Counted from the stretch's first letter, positions 26,716 through 36,028 are shown. The stretch: 64,000 nt of DNA from Candidatus Gastranaerophilales bacterium (GCA_944327255.1 CALVHA010000001.1:88909-152908); one strand, 5' to 3'. The notes: generated by a model not told the origin, from the letters alone. Program-made: numbers and translations.

Positions 26716-27360
26716 CTACACATTTGACGCTGTCGATTTTGCAGAAGCAGCTTCTTCCGAATCGACAAAACTCAGGAATAACAATTTGATTAATTGGAAG
26801 TCATCTTCATAATGTTTAACAACTGATTGGAAAGAGTTGTAGAAGATAACGGCAACGATAGCAACAATCAAACCGAAAGCAGTAGCAATCAAGGCAGAAC
26901 CAATACCCATTGCAACAGCTGCAGACTGATTACCTTGAACTGCCAAATCCTGGAAAGTATAAAGAATTCTTACAACAGTACCAAATAACCCCAGGAAAGG
27001 AGCGACACCACCTATTGTACCTAAAATAGTCAAATGCTTTTCCAATTTTCTTGTTGCAAGAGTTGCAGAAATATCGAAAGAACGTGAGAAACCGTCTCTT
27101 TGATCTGAAAAAATTCTAACAGCTTCTTCAAGAACTTCTCCGATAACACCGCCACATTGAACCGCGATATTTTGTACACCTTGAAGATTATTAACCATTA
27201 ATTCCTTTTGTACTCTTGGAATAAGTTTGTTAATATCACGTTTGTTTTTGTTATAAACAGAAATTCTCTGAATAACGACCTGTACAACCAGTAAAGCACA
27301 GACAAGAATCGGTAATAATACCGGCCAATCCATTTTAATTGAGTTCCATAAAAGTTCCAT
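26716..27360 (-). CDS. ExbB/TolQ/MotA-family proton channel protein
   Basis: 214 aa with three membrane helices (about residues 10-30, 115-138 and 155-178). The FLGLFGTVVRIL and GIGSALIATAFGLIVAI stretches are the ExbB/TolQ signature, with the Thr and Glu-side helices that form the pentameric channel. With ExbD it converts proton motive force into motion of TonB. It sits in the same minus-strand operon as tonB and two exbD genes. Confidence 0.94.
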   Translation of the reverse strand: MELLWNSIKMDWPVLLPILVCALLVVQVVIQRISVYNKNKRDINKLIPRVQKELMVNNLQGVQNIAVQCGGVIGEVLEEAVRIFSDQRDGFSRSFDISATLATRKLEKHLTILGTIGGVAPFLGLFGTVVRILYTFQDLAVQGNQSAAVAMGIGSALIATAFGLIVAIVAVIFYNSFQSVVKHYEDDFQLIKLLFLSFVDSEEAASAKSTASNV

Positions 27361-27404
27361 AGTGTTTAATCCTCTTTATTTAATTTATCTGATACATTTT
27401 TTAA

Positions 27405-28598
27405 CTAGTAACCTGCTCCAAATACGTTATAATCAAACGTAAACTGAATATCAATACTTGCGCCTTTGTACTCTGCAGGTAACGGTTTAAACGGAGCAGT
27501 AAGCTTAACCGCATCCAATGCAGCTTTATCCGCATTAGGCAACCCTGAAGATTTAAATACCGAGCAAGAAAGGAGTCTTCCGTCTTTAGCGATCTTGAAC
27601 ATTAGAACGACACGCTTACTTTCATTCCCCTTAGGCGGATTCCAGTTCATTTTAATTCTACGCTGTAATTCTCTCATGTAAGGACCGAAATCCGGTTCAC
27701 GAATTGCATCAATACCTGGTCTTCCATTAGGATTTCCTGGACCAGGATTTCCTGAACCGCCGGTACCACCGCTTCCATGCCCGAGTTTAGATCCATTACC
27801 TGAACCTGCACTCTTACCTGTTGGAGCCAGAGCTGGAGCCGGAGCTAACTTACCTGTTCCTCCGGATGTACCTGAAGGAGCCCCCCCATTTATTGCTTTG
27901 CCCGAACCACTAATAGGCCCTGTCGCATAAGAACCGCTTTTTGTTCCTCCAGAAGGAACAGGAACTTTAAACGCCGAAGACGGTTTTTGAATTGTCTTAG
28001 GTGTCATTGGAGGTTTCAAAGATGGTCTTGCTGTCGGCGGATTAGGTTTTGCCGGCTGAGCCGCTTTTGGAGCAGGTGGCTGCTGTACAGGCTTCTGTAC
28101 AGGTTTTTGAACCGGTTTAGTGATTTTATCAAACAAAGACTCTTGAGGTTTAGGTTTTGCAACAGGTTTAGCCTGACTTTTTTGAGGAGCAGGACTCGAA
28201 GCCTTTGGTTTAGAGGCAGAGGACGGCTCCGGAGAAGGCATTGAAACTTTTTGTTTCGGATCATGATGCCCCCCAGCTCGTGAATTAATATGAGCACGAT
28301 AAGGAGTATTTTTATTAATCGGAGTTTCTTCTCTCTCAACCAATACAAACTCTATATCTTTTAATTTCGGATCCGGTCTTTTGGAAATAGGAATAATTAA
28401 GCCGAAGTAAGTTAATAATAGTACTAAACCATATGTAACAAAAACAGTAAGAAGATGTATAAATACAGACAAAATAAATGCCTGACTCATCGAAATACTA
28501 TCTCGATCTTCCCGAACTACCGCCGGCAGTGTAAAGCCTTTATTATCTTCTAGCTCTTGCTCTTCAATATTATCTATATATTTACCTAAGATTGACAT
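27405..28598 (-). CDS. TonB-family energy transducer, 397 aa
   Basis: A single N-terminal membrane helix (about residues 37-65) is followed by a Pro/Lys/Gln-rich spacer with PKPQ and KPVQKPVQKP repeats, then a Gly/Ser-rich linker, and a C-terminal TonB domain (about 300-397). The latter has YMRELQRRIKMNWNPP, VVLMFKIAKDG, VFKSSGLPNADKAALDAV and the final FTFDYNVF. The protein spans the periplasm to outer-membrane receptors. The long N-terminal cytoplasmic part and the low-complexity linker are unusual. No TonB-dependent receptor is in the window. Confidence 0.9.
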   Translation of the reverse strand: MSILGKYIDNIEEQELEDNKGFTLPAVVREDRDSISMSQAFILSVFIHLLTVFVTYGLVLLLTYFGLIIPISKRPDPKLKDIEFVLVEREETPINKNTPYRAHINSRAGGHHDPKQKVSMPSPEPSSASKPKASSPAPQKSQAKPVAKPKPQESLFDKITKPVQKPVQKPVQQPPAPKAAQPAKPNPPTARPSLKPPMTPKTIQKPSSAFKVPVPSGGTKSGSYATGPISGSGKAINGGAPSGTSGGTGKLAPAPALAPTGKSAGSGNGSKLGHGSGGTGGSGNPGPGNPNGRPGIDAIREPDFGPYMRELQRRIKMNWNPPKGNESKRVVLMFKIAKDGRLLSCSVFKSSGLPNADKAALDAVKLTAPFKPLPAEYKGASIDIQFTFDYNVFGAGY

Positions 28599-28683
28599 TC
28601 CTTTTTCCTATCGACAAATTTCCCCTAATCAATTTTCATTATAATTCTATTCTAAAACAAAAATAAAATTATTGCCCTAATTA

Positions 28684-29427
28684 CTAATAATTAGAATTAT
28701 AAATTGCCGGATTTACAGTAATCGGTTGGGTAAGAGTAATTTCTATTTGGGAATTTGCGGGGATTTCTACATCAGAACCTTTATCCCAAAGAGACTTAAC
28801 AAGTCCACCGCCGGCACCTACTGCAGTGCCCAAAGCGGCTCCTCTTCCGATATCACCGCCTGCAAGTGCCCCGAAAACAACACCTGATACAGCTCCTGCG
28901 GCAGAACCAACTGCCAAATCTTTTGTATATTCTTTAGTTACATCTAATTTTGTGCCTCCGACAAGCACACCCGTATTATCAGTAGTTTTAATAACGGCAG
29001 AAATAGGGATTTGAATTCCATAAGGTGTTACTATTTGCGTAAATCTTATAAGTAGTTTCCCGTTCATACTACCGCGTTTTGCTTTAGAAACTTCAACAAC
29101 ACTACCCGTAACAGAACTACCAGCAGGCGCAATAAGATTATTATTATAATAAAAATCAGAACCGAGCGCTAGAGTCACATTTTGCCCCAGCGTCAAGTTT
29201 GCAGAACTAAGAGGCGTTGTAACAACAGCCTGCATTGAATTACCAGCAGGAACTGTAACGACACGACCTTTAAGAGTTCCGTTAACAGGAGTCTGCTGAG
29301 TGTTATAATAAGCAGGCTGATATAAAGGTGCTGCCGTATTCTGCGTATAATTATAATTTTCCGCCGAATATCCCACTCCGGCAGCGCAAATAACAGCTAT
29401 AAATGTTATAATTGCTTTTTTTCCCAT
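28684..29427 (-). CDS. Secreted TrbI/VirB10-like beta-domain protein with glycine zipper (operon member), 247 aa
   Basis: The start is the ATG at 29427, behind AAAGGGTAGG. A signal peptide (to about residue 21) leads to a Tyr/Gln-rich segment, then the family pattern: VPAGNSMQA, IAPAGSSVTGSV, an AKRG turn, RFTQIVTPYGIQIPI. A strongly glycine-rich block (about 185-220, GAVSGVVFGALAGGDIGRG) forms a zipper-like membrane segment. It ends with KGSDVEIPANSQIEITLTQPITV. Members of the same family are at 1431, 29507 and 43303. Being first with TonB in an operon links this family to energised outer-membrane work (inference). Confidence 0.75.
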   Translation of the reverse strand: MGKKAIITFIAVICAAGVGYSAENYNYTQNTAAPLYQPAYYNTQQTPVNGTLKGRVVTVPAGNSMQAVVTTPLSSANLTLGQNVTLALGSDFYYNNNLIAPAGSSVTGSVVEVSKAKRGSMNGKLLIRFTQIVTPYGIQIPISAVIKTTDNTGVLVGGTKLDVTKEYTKDLAVGSAAGAVSGVVFGALAGGDIGRGAALGTAVGAGGGLVKSLWDKGSDVEIPANSQIEITLTQPITVNPAIYNSNY

Positions 29428-29506
29428 AAACCTACCCTTTCTGAATAAACTACATATCCTTGTTATAATCATTAATACTAATATTGTATTAGATATTTTT
29501 GATTTG

Positions 29507-30118
29507 TCAATTCGTTAAGGTGTGCGTAATAACAACAGGATCTGTAAGGATAATTAAACGATTTTCGCCTGATGTAACTATAGCGTGACTACCCATTTGT
29601 CTTGTTCTTCCCGGACGAATCTGAAGAGTTGTATTTATACCTATATTCCCCTGATAATGAGGCATCTTAACCCATTCTGCAGGAGAAGTTAACTCTCCAC
29701 CTATCAAATTGTTGTTAGAAGTATAGAGATAAGCTTTAACAGGCATTTCAAATCCATCAGGCAACACCATTTTGGTAATTCGAACTTTCATAGAAGCATT
29801 TGTGCCGATAACAGGATCATGTACATCCTCAACATACCCGAAAAATGTTGTATTTATAGGAATAATATTGGTATCATGCATATAAAGATCATTAGTAGAG
29901 GTAAACTGTACTTTATAGCCATCCTGACAATATTGTGTAGAGATTTCCTGTGCACTTGCAACCGGAATAAATGTACCGGCAGGGACTTCTATACCGTCAT
30001 ATGTCCTGATATCAATCTGAACAGGAATAACTTCTTCCGCTTGTGAATCTGCTTCCGCTGAAAAAGTGCCAGTACCAATAACCATTAAAGATAAAGCTAA
30101 TAATAAAAACCTTTTCAT
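29507..30118 (-). CDS. Secreted TrbI/VirB10-like beta-domain protein without glycine zipper, 203 aa
   Basis: A signal peptide (MKRFLLLALSLMVIGTGTFSAEA) precedes a beta-rich domain with IEVPAGTFIPV, IIPINTTFFGYV, VRITKMVLPDGFEMPV and a final ILTDPVVI strand. These match the strand-turn order of its neighbour at 28684-29427, but the Gly-rich block is missing. It opens the tonB operon, separated by 79 nt from the next gene. TATAAT ends 7 nt before the ATG, so the whole operon message probably begins at this start codon. Confidence 0.75.
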   Translation of the reverse strand: MKRFLLLALSLMVIGTGTFSAEADSQAEEVIPVQIDIRTYDGIEVPAGTFIPVASAQEISTQYCQDGYKVQFTSTNDLYMHDTNIIPINTTFFGYVEDVHDPVIGTNASMKVRITKMVLPDGFEMPVKAYLYTSNNNLIGGELTSPAEWVKMPHYQGNIGINTTLQIRPGRTRQMGSHAIVTSGENRLIILTDPVVITHTLTN

Positions 30119-30125
30119 AGATTTT

Positions 30126-30153
30126 ATTATAACATTTTTTTTTGATTAATCAA
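30126..30153 (-). promoter_or_regulatory. Promoter of the TonB operon; predicted leaderless start
   Basis: TTGATT (complement of 30148-30153), 16 nt, then TATAAT (complement of 30126-30131), 7 nt from the ATG at 30118. Confidence 0.65.
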
Positions 30154-30160
30154 CACATTT

Positions 30161-30781
30161 TTACTTAAAACTAAATGGTAAAACTCTTAATCTGCTTTTC
30201 ATTTTATCATGTTGAGCATCAGGAAGTTCATAGCATTTCACACAACGTGCTTCATAAGTCTCATCTCCTCCAATCATAATTAAAGGAGAGTTTTTATCTG
30301 CTGGTTTCCCATCAATTAATCTTTGGGTTCTTGTAGCGTGCTCACAACCACATTTCATACATACTGCCTGTAACTTATCAACTCTTGTTGCAATACACAT
30401 CAATTCAGGCATACTACCGAAAGGCTCCGCTTTAAAATCAAGTTCCAGCCCCGTCCCGATAATTTTTTTCCCTTCATTCATAAGTTTAGTAATAACTTTT
30501 ACAATATTCGCATCAAAAAACTGAAGTTCATCAATTGCAATAACTTCGTCGTCCGGCTTAACCACATTCAAAATATTCATTGAATGTTTAACCTTAATCG
30601 CATCAAGCCACAAACCACTTCTTGATTCAATGTAATCTCCCTTAGTTCTTGTATCTACATCAGGGGAAATAACTTTAACTTTTTTCTTAGCAATAATGCA
30701 ACGTCTTATTCTTCTCAATAATTCTTCCGTCTTACCGCAGCTCATAGGACCGGTAATTAATTCGAAACTATACCCTTCCAT
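30161..30781 (-). CDS. tdk: Thymidine kinase (type II)
   Basis: The start is the ATG at 30781; a longer frame from 30913 adds residues unlike the family. Family landmarks in the 206-aa product: LITGPMSCGKTEELLRR (P loop, residues 9-18), the IAIDELQFFD Walker B with the lid, GTGLELDF, and two CxxC pairs (CMKCG and CVKC) for structural zinc. It phosphorylates thymidine in deoxynucleoside salvage. The spacing between the GGGAG upstream and the ATG is long (13 nt). The TrmB-type gene ends 100 nt upstream on the same strand. Confidence 0.95.
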   Translation of the reverse strand: MEGYSFELITGPMSCGKTEELLRRIRRCIIAKKKVKVISPDVDTRTKGDYIESRSGLWLDAIKVKHSMNILNVVKPDDEVIAIDELQFFDANIVKVITKLMNEGKKIIGTGLELDFKAEPFGSMPELMCIATRVDKLQAVCMKCGCEHATRTQRLIDGKPADKNSPLIMIGGDETYEARCVKCYELPDAQHDKMKSRLRVLPFSFK

Positions 30782-30881
30782 TATATTTATATATCTCCCG
30801 TTTCCCAATATATTGAACAAGTCAATTATAAATCTTAAATATATGTCATGGCATACATGTATCAAAAACTTTACAGAATAA

Positions 30882-31700
30882 CTAATAAGTTTTATAAAAC
30901 TCACATCCCGCAAGGATCTTGTCCTTAAGTCGCTTTAAACCGTTTCCATAGAAATATTTAAGCTGTTCAGGGAATTTTTCGGAAATATCCACAAGATACA
31001 TATCATGAACAATAAATTCCTTTATTAAGAAAACAACATCAACATTTTGTGTCCATATAATATTCGGCTCGCCATGCTTAAAAGGTTCTATTTTTCCAAA
31101 AACTCCTTCACTATTATCAACAGCAATAAAAATCATCTTTCCGCCTATAGAATGCTCAATTTCTCTCCCATTTTCATGACGAAACACTGTACCGAAATTA
31201 CAGACAAAATTATCATACCCCACAATTTTAACCTCCAGCCCTCGATTATATGCGTCGAGTAGATCCTCTTCAAAATATTTAAAATCCTGAGACCATATTT
31301 CGATAAAAATTTCATGTCTTGCATTCTTTATTATTTCTGAGATTTTGGAACGAATAGCATTTACCCCCGTAACATTTAAAACAGGCTCCGTATAATTATC
31401 TTGAACATTAGGCAGTTTTTTTTCAAGATAATCTAGAGTAGAAGAAATTTTTCTTTTATAACGTTTTGTAAGCTCTTTCGGTTTAATAGGAGTATAAGAA
31501 ACAGGTTTTGTGTTAGAAGCCATGACAATATGGGCAATTTCCAGAGATTTCAAAGTATCATAAGCCCTTGACTGTGGAATATCCGCAAGTTTTGCAACTT
31601 CATATCCTGTAGCAGGATATTTTTTTAATAAAGCAAGATAAACCTTAGCCTCATAACCATTTAGGCCTATAGCCTTTAAATTTTCAATAATTTCTTCCAT
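30882..31700 (-). CDS. TrmB-family transcriptional regulator
   Basis: The 272-aa protein has an N-terminal winged helix (residues 4-70) with LNGYEAKVYLALLK, GYEVAKLADIPQSRAYDTLKSLE, which is the TrmB HTH signature. A coiled-coil linker follows, then the effector domain with NVTGVNAIRSKISEIIKNARHEIFIEIW, the PLD-like substrate-binding fold. TrmB regulators sense sugars and are best known from archaea. TTGTAT-N17-TAAACT lies 6 nt before the ATG with no Shine-Dalgarno sequence, again leaderless. tpiA is divergent and could be a target (inference). Confidence 0.85.
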   Translation of the reverse strand: MEEIIENLKAIGLNGYEAKVYLALLKKYPATGYEVAKLADIPQSRAYDTLKSLEIAHIVMASNTKPVSYTPIKPKELTKRYKRKISSTLDYLEKKLPNVQDNYTEPVLNVTGVNAIRSKISEIIKNARHEIFIEIWSQDFKYFEEDLLDAYNRGLEVKIVGYDNFVCNFGTVFRHENGREIEHSIGGKMIFIAVDNSEGVFGKIEPFKHGEPNIIWTQNVDVVFLIKEFIVHDMYLVDISEKFPEQLKYFYGNGLKRLKDKILAGCEFYKTY

Positions 31701-31706
31701 ACACAG

Positions 31707-31735
31707 AGTTTAGCAGATTTTCATATACAATACAA
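31707..31735 (-). promoter_or_regulatory. Promoter of the TrmB-type regulator gene; predicted leaderless start
   Basis: TTGTAT (complement of 31730-31735), 17 nt, TAAACT (complement of 31707-31712), then 6 nt to the ATG at 31700. Confidence 0.5.
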
Positions 31736-31803
31736 CCATTGCATAAGAATATTTTTCCTTATATAATACTAGTGTCTTTATGACTAAGAAAAGGAGAAAA
31801 ATT

Positions 31804-32604
31804 ATGTCAAGAAAACCAATTATTGCAGGAAACTGGAAAATGAATCTTCTAAGAAGTCAGGCTAAAGATTTATTTGAAGGAATTAAAGGATTTGTAAAAG
31901 ATTACAGCGCAAAAGAATTGCCTACAGTTGTTATCGCTCCTGTGTTCACTTCATTAAGTGCGGTAGAAGCTGTAAGATGTGACTGTGGTTGCGGCGGGAA
32001 TAAAATATCTATAGCCGGACAAAACTGCCACTGGGAAAATTCAGGAGCATATACAGGAGAAGTTTCTGTAGAAATGCTCAAAGATGCAGGTTGTGATTAT
32101 GTTATAATCGGTCACTCAGAAAGAAGACAATATTTCTCTGAAACAGACGAAATGATTAACAAAAAAGCAAAAGCAATTTTAGCAGGCGGTTTAATCCCTA
32201 TTATCTGTTGTGGCGAAACTTTAGAACAAAGAGAAGCCGGTGTAACTGATGAACATATTGCCTCTCAAATTAGAGCAGCATTAGCAGGGATTTCAAATGA
32301 AGACGTTGCAAAATCTGTTATTGCTTACGAACCAATCTGGGCAATCGGAACAGGTAAAACTTGCGATTCAGATGAAGCAAACAGAGTTATCGCAATGATA
32401 AGAAACGTTGTAAAAGACATTGCAGGAGCTGATGCTGCAGATTCTATCAGAATACTTTACGGCGGATCTGTAAAGCCTTCTACTATTGAAGAACAAATGT
32501 CAAAATCAGACATCGATGGTGCATTAATCGGTGGTGCTTCGTTAAAAGCAGATAGCTTTAATGAAATTATTGAAAAAACAATGAAATTAGCTATTACAAA
32601 ATAA
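31804..32604 (+). CDS. tpiA: Triosephosphate isomerase
   Basis: The start at 31804 is preceded by AAAAGGAG. In the 266 aa the active-site parts are clear: GNWKMN near the N-terminus (catalytic Lys), IIGHSERR (catalytic His), VIAYEPIWAIGTG (catalytic Glu and loop 6), and LYGGSVKP for the phosphate. It interconverts dihydroxyacetone phosphate and glyceraldehyde-3-phosphate. A Cys/Gly-rich insertion (CDCGCGGNK) around residue 60 is unusual. The enzyme stands alone, not in a gap-pgk operon. Confidence 0.96.
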   Translation: MSRKPIIAGNWKMNLLRSQAKDLFEGIKGFVKDYSAKELPTVVIAPVFTSLSAVEAVRCDCGCGGNKISIAGQNCHWENSGAYTGEVSVEMLKDAGCDYVIIGHSERRQYFSETDEMINKKAKAILAGGLIPIICCGETLEQREAGVTDEHIASQIRAALAGISNEDVAKSVIAYEPIWAIGTGKTCDSDEANRVIAMIRNVVKDIAGADAADSIRILYGGSVKPSTIEEQMSKSDIDGALIGGASLKADSFNEIIEKTMKLAITK

Positions 32605-32634
32605 ACAAATAAAATAAATATTAAATAAGAATAT

Positions 32635-32672
32635 AGCACTTCCTATAACATTATAGGAAGTGCTTATTTTTA
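32635..32672 (+). terminator. Terminator after tpiA
   Basis: AGCACTTCCTATAA / TTATAGGAAGTGCT, a perfect 14-bp stem with a 2-nt gap, followed by TATTTTTAT. Confidence 0.92.
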
Positions 32673-32762
32673 TTAATTTATGTAAATTTTTTTAACATAC
32701 CTGAAATAAAGCATTCTATATATTTTTTATATATTTAAGAGATAAAAAATGAGAGCTTTATC

Positions 32763-34820
32763 ATGAGTATGAACAGCGTAAATTTGAATAATATGTCTTT
32801 AGGTGAAAAGATAAAATTGATGCAGCTTCAAAAGAATGGCGGCATCAATACCACTTCTACGCAAACTGTTCAGGAAAATAAAATGAATACTTCCATATTC
32901 AATAATATACAAACAAGAAGTACAAATTCTACTCAAAGCACTCAAGGAACAGAAACGACTACAAGTAGTCAAAAAACAGGGGCAAATGTTTCTGTAAATA
33001 CCAATCAGGACAACATTTTCAGCAAACTTAATATGGTTTCAACATCAGGGACTTCTGCTACAAACGGTTCATCTAATGACAGATTATACGAAAACCCTGA
33101 TAAATTGGAAACACAACAGGATATAACAAAAGCACAAACCCAGCTTCAAACAAGAATGGCAAAAGAAGGAACTAATATGAAGCTGGAAAGCCTTGCCATG
33201 AAACTTGAAGCAAGAAGAAACGAGCTCAGCGGAACGTCAAATAATATTCAAACGTCAGGAACCGAAGGGAGTTCCGCCAGTAACAAATCAGAAGAGACAT
33301 TTGGAACAACTGAAGCAGACGGAGAAGCTGCAACCAAAGAAGCAGAAGCCGGTCAAAAAGATGCCGAGACAAAATCAAAAGAATCGGAAAAGGATCAGTC
33401 TGAAGCAAAAAGCATGTCTAAGGAAGCCCAGGCAGATAATAAAACATTAAAAAAAGACTCAAAGGCATTAGACAAGCAAATGAAAAATGCTCAAAAAACA
33501 ATGTTAAAAAGTCAGCAAGAAATGGCACAATTAAGTGCTGAAATGGATGCAAATCAGGCGGAAATAGATTCTGCACTTAATCAGATAAATTCCCTACAAT
33601 CAGCAGCTGCTGAAAACACAGATAGCACAGGAACAGGCGAAAGAAGTGCCTTTTCACTCAAACTTGCGGGGGAAGAAGATAATAATCCGAAAACCAGAAG
33701 TATGAATTCAACAGCTTCAACAGGTTCATCACAATCTGCTAGCAGAAACTCAGGTTCATCAGACAATACTGCATCTCAGATAGAAAGTTTAACAGCAACT
33801 ATTGATTCAAAAACCGAAGCCAATGCTCAAATTGGTGTAAAAATGAACACGGTTCAAACAAAACAAAACAAAGCTGTTATAACAATGCAGCATACTGTTC
33901 AAACAAAACAAAAATATTACACAAAAATGCATACAAATATTCAGAAAGAAGAAAAACTTTCTGATAAAATGCTTAAAGTTGAACAAAAGATAAATGATAT
34001 AGCTCAAACTGTAGAACAAGTTGGTGACATAACCGAAAAAGTAGGTAAAGGCATGCAATATGCAGGGAATGCAATGGCAGTATGGCCACCGACTGCAGCA
34101 GCTGGAGCAGCATTGGCAAGAGCCGGTGGTGTAACTCAAAAAATTGGTGTAGTTACTCAAAATGTAGGACAATACGGACAATTTGCCGCACAAACCGCAA
34201 TGACACTGACTTATGCGGCGAAAGGAGATATCTCAAATGCTCTTATGAGTGCAGGTAGCGCAATTCAAACAGGAGCCAGCGCTGCTAAAGGGTCTAAAGA
34301 AATGAAATCACAGATGAAAGAAATTGACAACAGCGTACAAGAAGGCCTAGAAAAAGCAAATGTTTCACTTGCATCAAGAGAAGCTGCAAAACAGGCAAAA
34401 GAATCAGGCGCTCTGGAAGAATTAGGAATGAGTAAAAAAGAATATAGAAAAGGTGTAAAAGAGCAATTAAATTCAAAACTTAATGATGGTTCCTTAAGTA
34501 AGGACGAACTTTTATCTATGACCAAAGCTGATGATGCCGGGAAACAGATAAACGGTATGATTGATACAGAAAAATTAAAAGACAGTGTTGCCCAGCAAGC
34601 AGCTGAAAAAGCTAAAAACGGCGGCCAGTCAGTATTTAAGAAGGCTGGTAACTGGTTAGCAGAAAACGGACAGGATGTCGGAAGAAAATTAAGTGCAGCC
34701 GGACAGGAATTCGCAGCAAAACAGGGCAATAAAGGAAGCTCTGCTCCTACACAGCAAAGACAGGTAGTTAGACCTGATTTCAGCGACAGACAGGCTGTAT
34801 TCAGAAAAAAATTCGGATAA
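32763..34820 (+). CDS. Large signal-less Ser/Thr/Gln-rich coiled-coil protein with hydrophobic Ala/Gly core, 685 aa
   Basis: No signal peptide. Residues about 1-190 are Ser/Thr/Asn/Gln-rich and probably disordered, 190-290 and 345-430 are coiled coil (EADGEAATKEAEAGQKD-type heptads, repeated VQTKQ), 430-520 is an Ala/Gly-rich hydrophobic segment (AGNAMAVWPPTAAAGAALA... and SNALMSAGSAIQTGASAAKG), and the C-terminal 160 residues are Lys/Gln-rich. This order (polar, coiled coil, amphipathic Ala/Gly helices, tail) recalls type III translocators such as SipB/IpaB, but no type III machinery is in the window. Function unknown; a membrane-interacting secreted or structural protein is inferred. Confidence 0.7.
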   Translation: MSMNSVNLNNMSLGEKIKLMQLQKNGGINTTSTQTVQENKMNTSIFNNIQTRSTNSTQSTQGTETTTSSQKTGANVSVNTNQDNIFSKLNMVSTSGTSATNGSSNDRLYENPDKLETQQDITKAQTQLQTRMAKEGTNMKLESLAMKLEARRNELSGTSNNIQTSGTEGSSASNKSEETFGTTEADGEAATKEAEAGQKDAETKSKESEKDQSEAKSMSKEAQADNKTLKKDSKALDKQMKNAQKTMLKSQQEMAQLSAEMDANQAEIDSALNQINSLQSAAAENTDSTGTGERSAFSLKLAGEEDNNPKTRSMNSTASTGSSQSASRNSGSSDNTASQIESLTATIDSKTEANAQIGVKMNTVQTKQNKAVITMQHTVQTKQKYYTKMHTNIQKEEKLSDKMLKVEQKINDIAQTVEQVGDITEKVGKGMQYAGNAMAVWPPTAAAGAALARAGGVTQKIGVVTQNVGQYGQFAAQTAMTLTYAAKGDISNALMSAGSAIQTGASAAKGSKEMKSQMKEIDNSVQEGLEKANVSLASREAAKQAKESGALEELGMSKKEYRKGVKEQLNSKLNDGSLSKDELLSMTKADDAGKQINGMIDTEKLKDSVAQQAAEKAKNGGQSVFKKAGNWLAENGQDVGRKLSAAGQEFAAKQGNKGSSAPTQQRQVVRPDFSDRQAVFRKKFG

Positions 34821-34925
34821 TTGAACTGAATAATAAATAAAAATTCATTTAACCTTTCAGCAGATAAATTAATTAACGTTCACTTATGATATAAGAATTC
34901 AAAAGATAAAGTTTCCTTTAAAAAA

Positions 34926-34951
34926 GACTCCTAATTGGTAGGAGTCCTTTT
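34926..34951. terminator. Bidirectional terminator between the 685-aa gene and tRNA-Leu
   Basis: GACTCCTA-ATTGG-TAGGAGTC stem with CTTTTT on the plus side and a T run on the minus side. Confidence 0.88.
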
Positions 34952-34955
34952 TATT

Positions 34956-35041
34956 TGCCGAAGGCCGGAGTCGAACCGGCACGTGGGGTGAACCACACCA
35001 GATTTTGAGTCTGGCACGTCTACCAATTTCATCACTTCGGC
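34956..35041 (-). tRNA. tRNA-Leu (anticodon CAA)
   Basis: An 86-nt class II tRNA. The acceptor stem pairs GCCGAAG with CTTCGGC, the anticodon stem CCAGA/TCTGG encloses the loop CTCAAAA with anticodon CAA, the variable arm is long (TGTGGTTCACCCCAC region), and GGTTCGACTCC is the T arm. Discriminator base A; CCA is not encoded. It reads UUG codons. Confidence 0.95.
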
Positions 35042-35224
35042 TTGCTTAATGATAAAATTTTGTCCGTATTTTTATCTTAGCAAAAACAAAATAAATATCA
35101 ATAACTTTTTCAAATTTTATTTGCAATCTTTACTTTTAATCGAATATTCTTAAAATATATTATATAGAGTAATTACACTCGCAAATAAACAGGTAAGAAT
35201 TAAATTGCCATCAGAAGAGGAAAC

Positions 35225-36007
35225 ATGAAAAAACTAATAATATTAACAGGCTTAATAATAATCGGGCTATGTCAAGCAGCAGGATCTGCACCTTTAACTG
35301 GAGGAGTATCAGAAATTGGCAGGGGAAACAAGGTTGTAGATGCAAAAACAAATGCTCCTATTACAGGGGCTCAAATCGCACTTCCCAAACAAGGTTACAA
35401 AACTTACACAGACAGTAATGGTAACTTTAATTTAAATACAAGAATTAACGGGGACACTATTATGTCAGTCAAAAAAGATGGATACAGACCGTTTTCAATA
35501 ACTATTAATGAAAACATTGCGGCAAAACCAATGATTTTAGGAATTCAAAAGAGTGAATCCCGTGATGTAGTAATAGATTCTGACATGCTTCATCTTGGAG
35601 ACAATAATTTCTCAAATGACTCGGCAAATGCAGGAGAATTCAGACTTGAGTCAATAGGTCCTGTATATACAAAAAGATTTATGATGACAGCAAACACGCT
35701 TGCGTTTAATAATTATTTAATTATCGGTTCCATAATAGGGATAGATACCAAAATGGCAAAACAAATGCGCCAGAATCAAATCCGCAATTCATATTCAAGT
35801 CCTCCAGAGGTATTTTTTAACGGCAGAAAAATAGCCGAAATACGACTTAACGGAGACAATCAGAAAATAAAACTTCCACGAGCATTAATCCTGCCCGATC
35901 AAGAAAATGAAATAGTAATTCAAACGGGAATTAATCTTTTCCAGAAAGCATACGTAGATTATGACGATATTGAATTAATGAATCTATCCATTCAGACAGA
36001 AGAATAA
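35225..36007 (+). CDS. Secreted protein with carboxypeptidase-regulatory-like (beta-sandwich) domain, 260 aa
   Basis: AAGAGGAAAC precedes the ATG. A signal peptide of about 19 residues is followed by VVDAKTNAPITGAQIALPKQGYKTYTDSNGNF, the start of a CarboxypepD_reg-like domain, also found at the N-terminus of TonB-linked proteins. The middle contains a hydrophobic segment (NTLAFNNYLIIGSIIGI) that may be a membrane helix, and the C-terminal half is beta-rich. No enzymatic motif. An envelope-located binding role is inferred. Confidence 0.75.
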   Translation: MKKLIILTGLIIIGLCQAAGSAPLTGGVSEIGRGNKVVDAKTNAPITGAQIALPKQGYKTYTDSNGNFNLNTRINGDTIMSVKKDGYRPFSITINENIAAKPMILGIQKSESRDVVIDSDMLHLGDNNFSNDSANAGEFRLESIGPVYTKRFMMTANTLAFNNYLIIGSIIGIDTKMAKQMRQNQIRNSYSSPPEVFFNGRKIAEIRLNGDNQKIKLPRALILPDQENEIVIQTGINLFQKAYVDYDDIELMNLSIQTEE

Positions 36008-36028
36008 GATTAAGGAAGAACATAAAAG

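Noticed and set aside
27889..27897. C7/G7 run in tonB linker as a phase-variation tract
   Set aside because: Only seven bases, in a Gly-rich linker where such runs arise from codon use.
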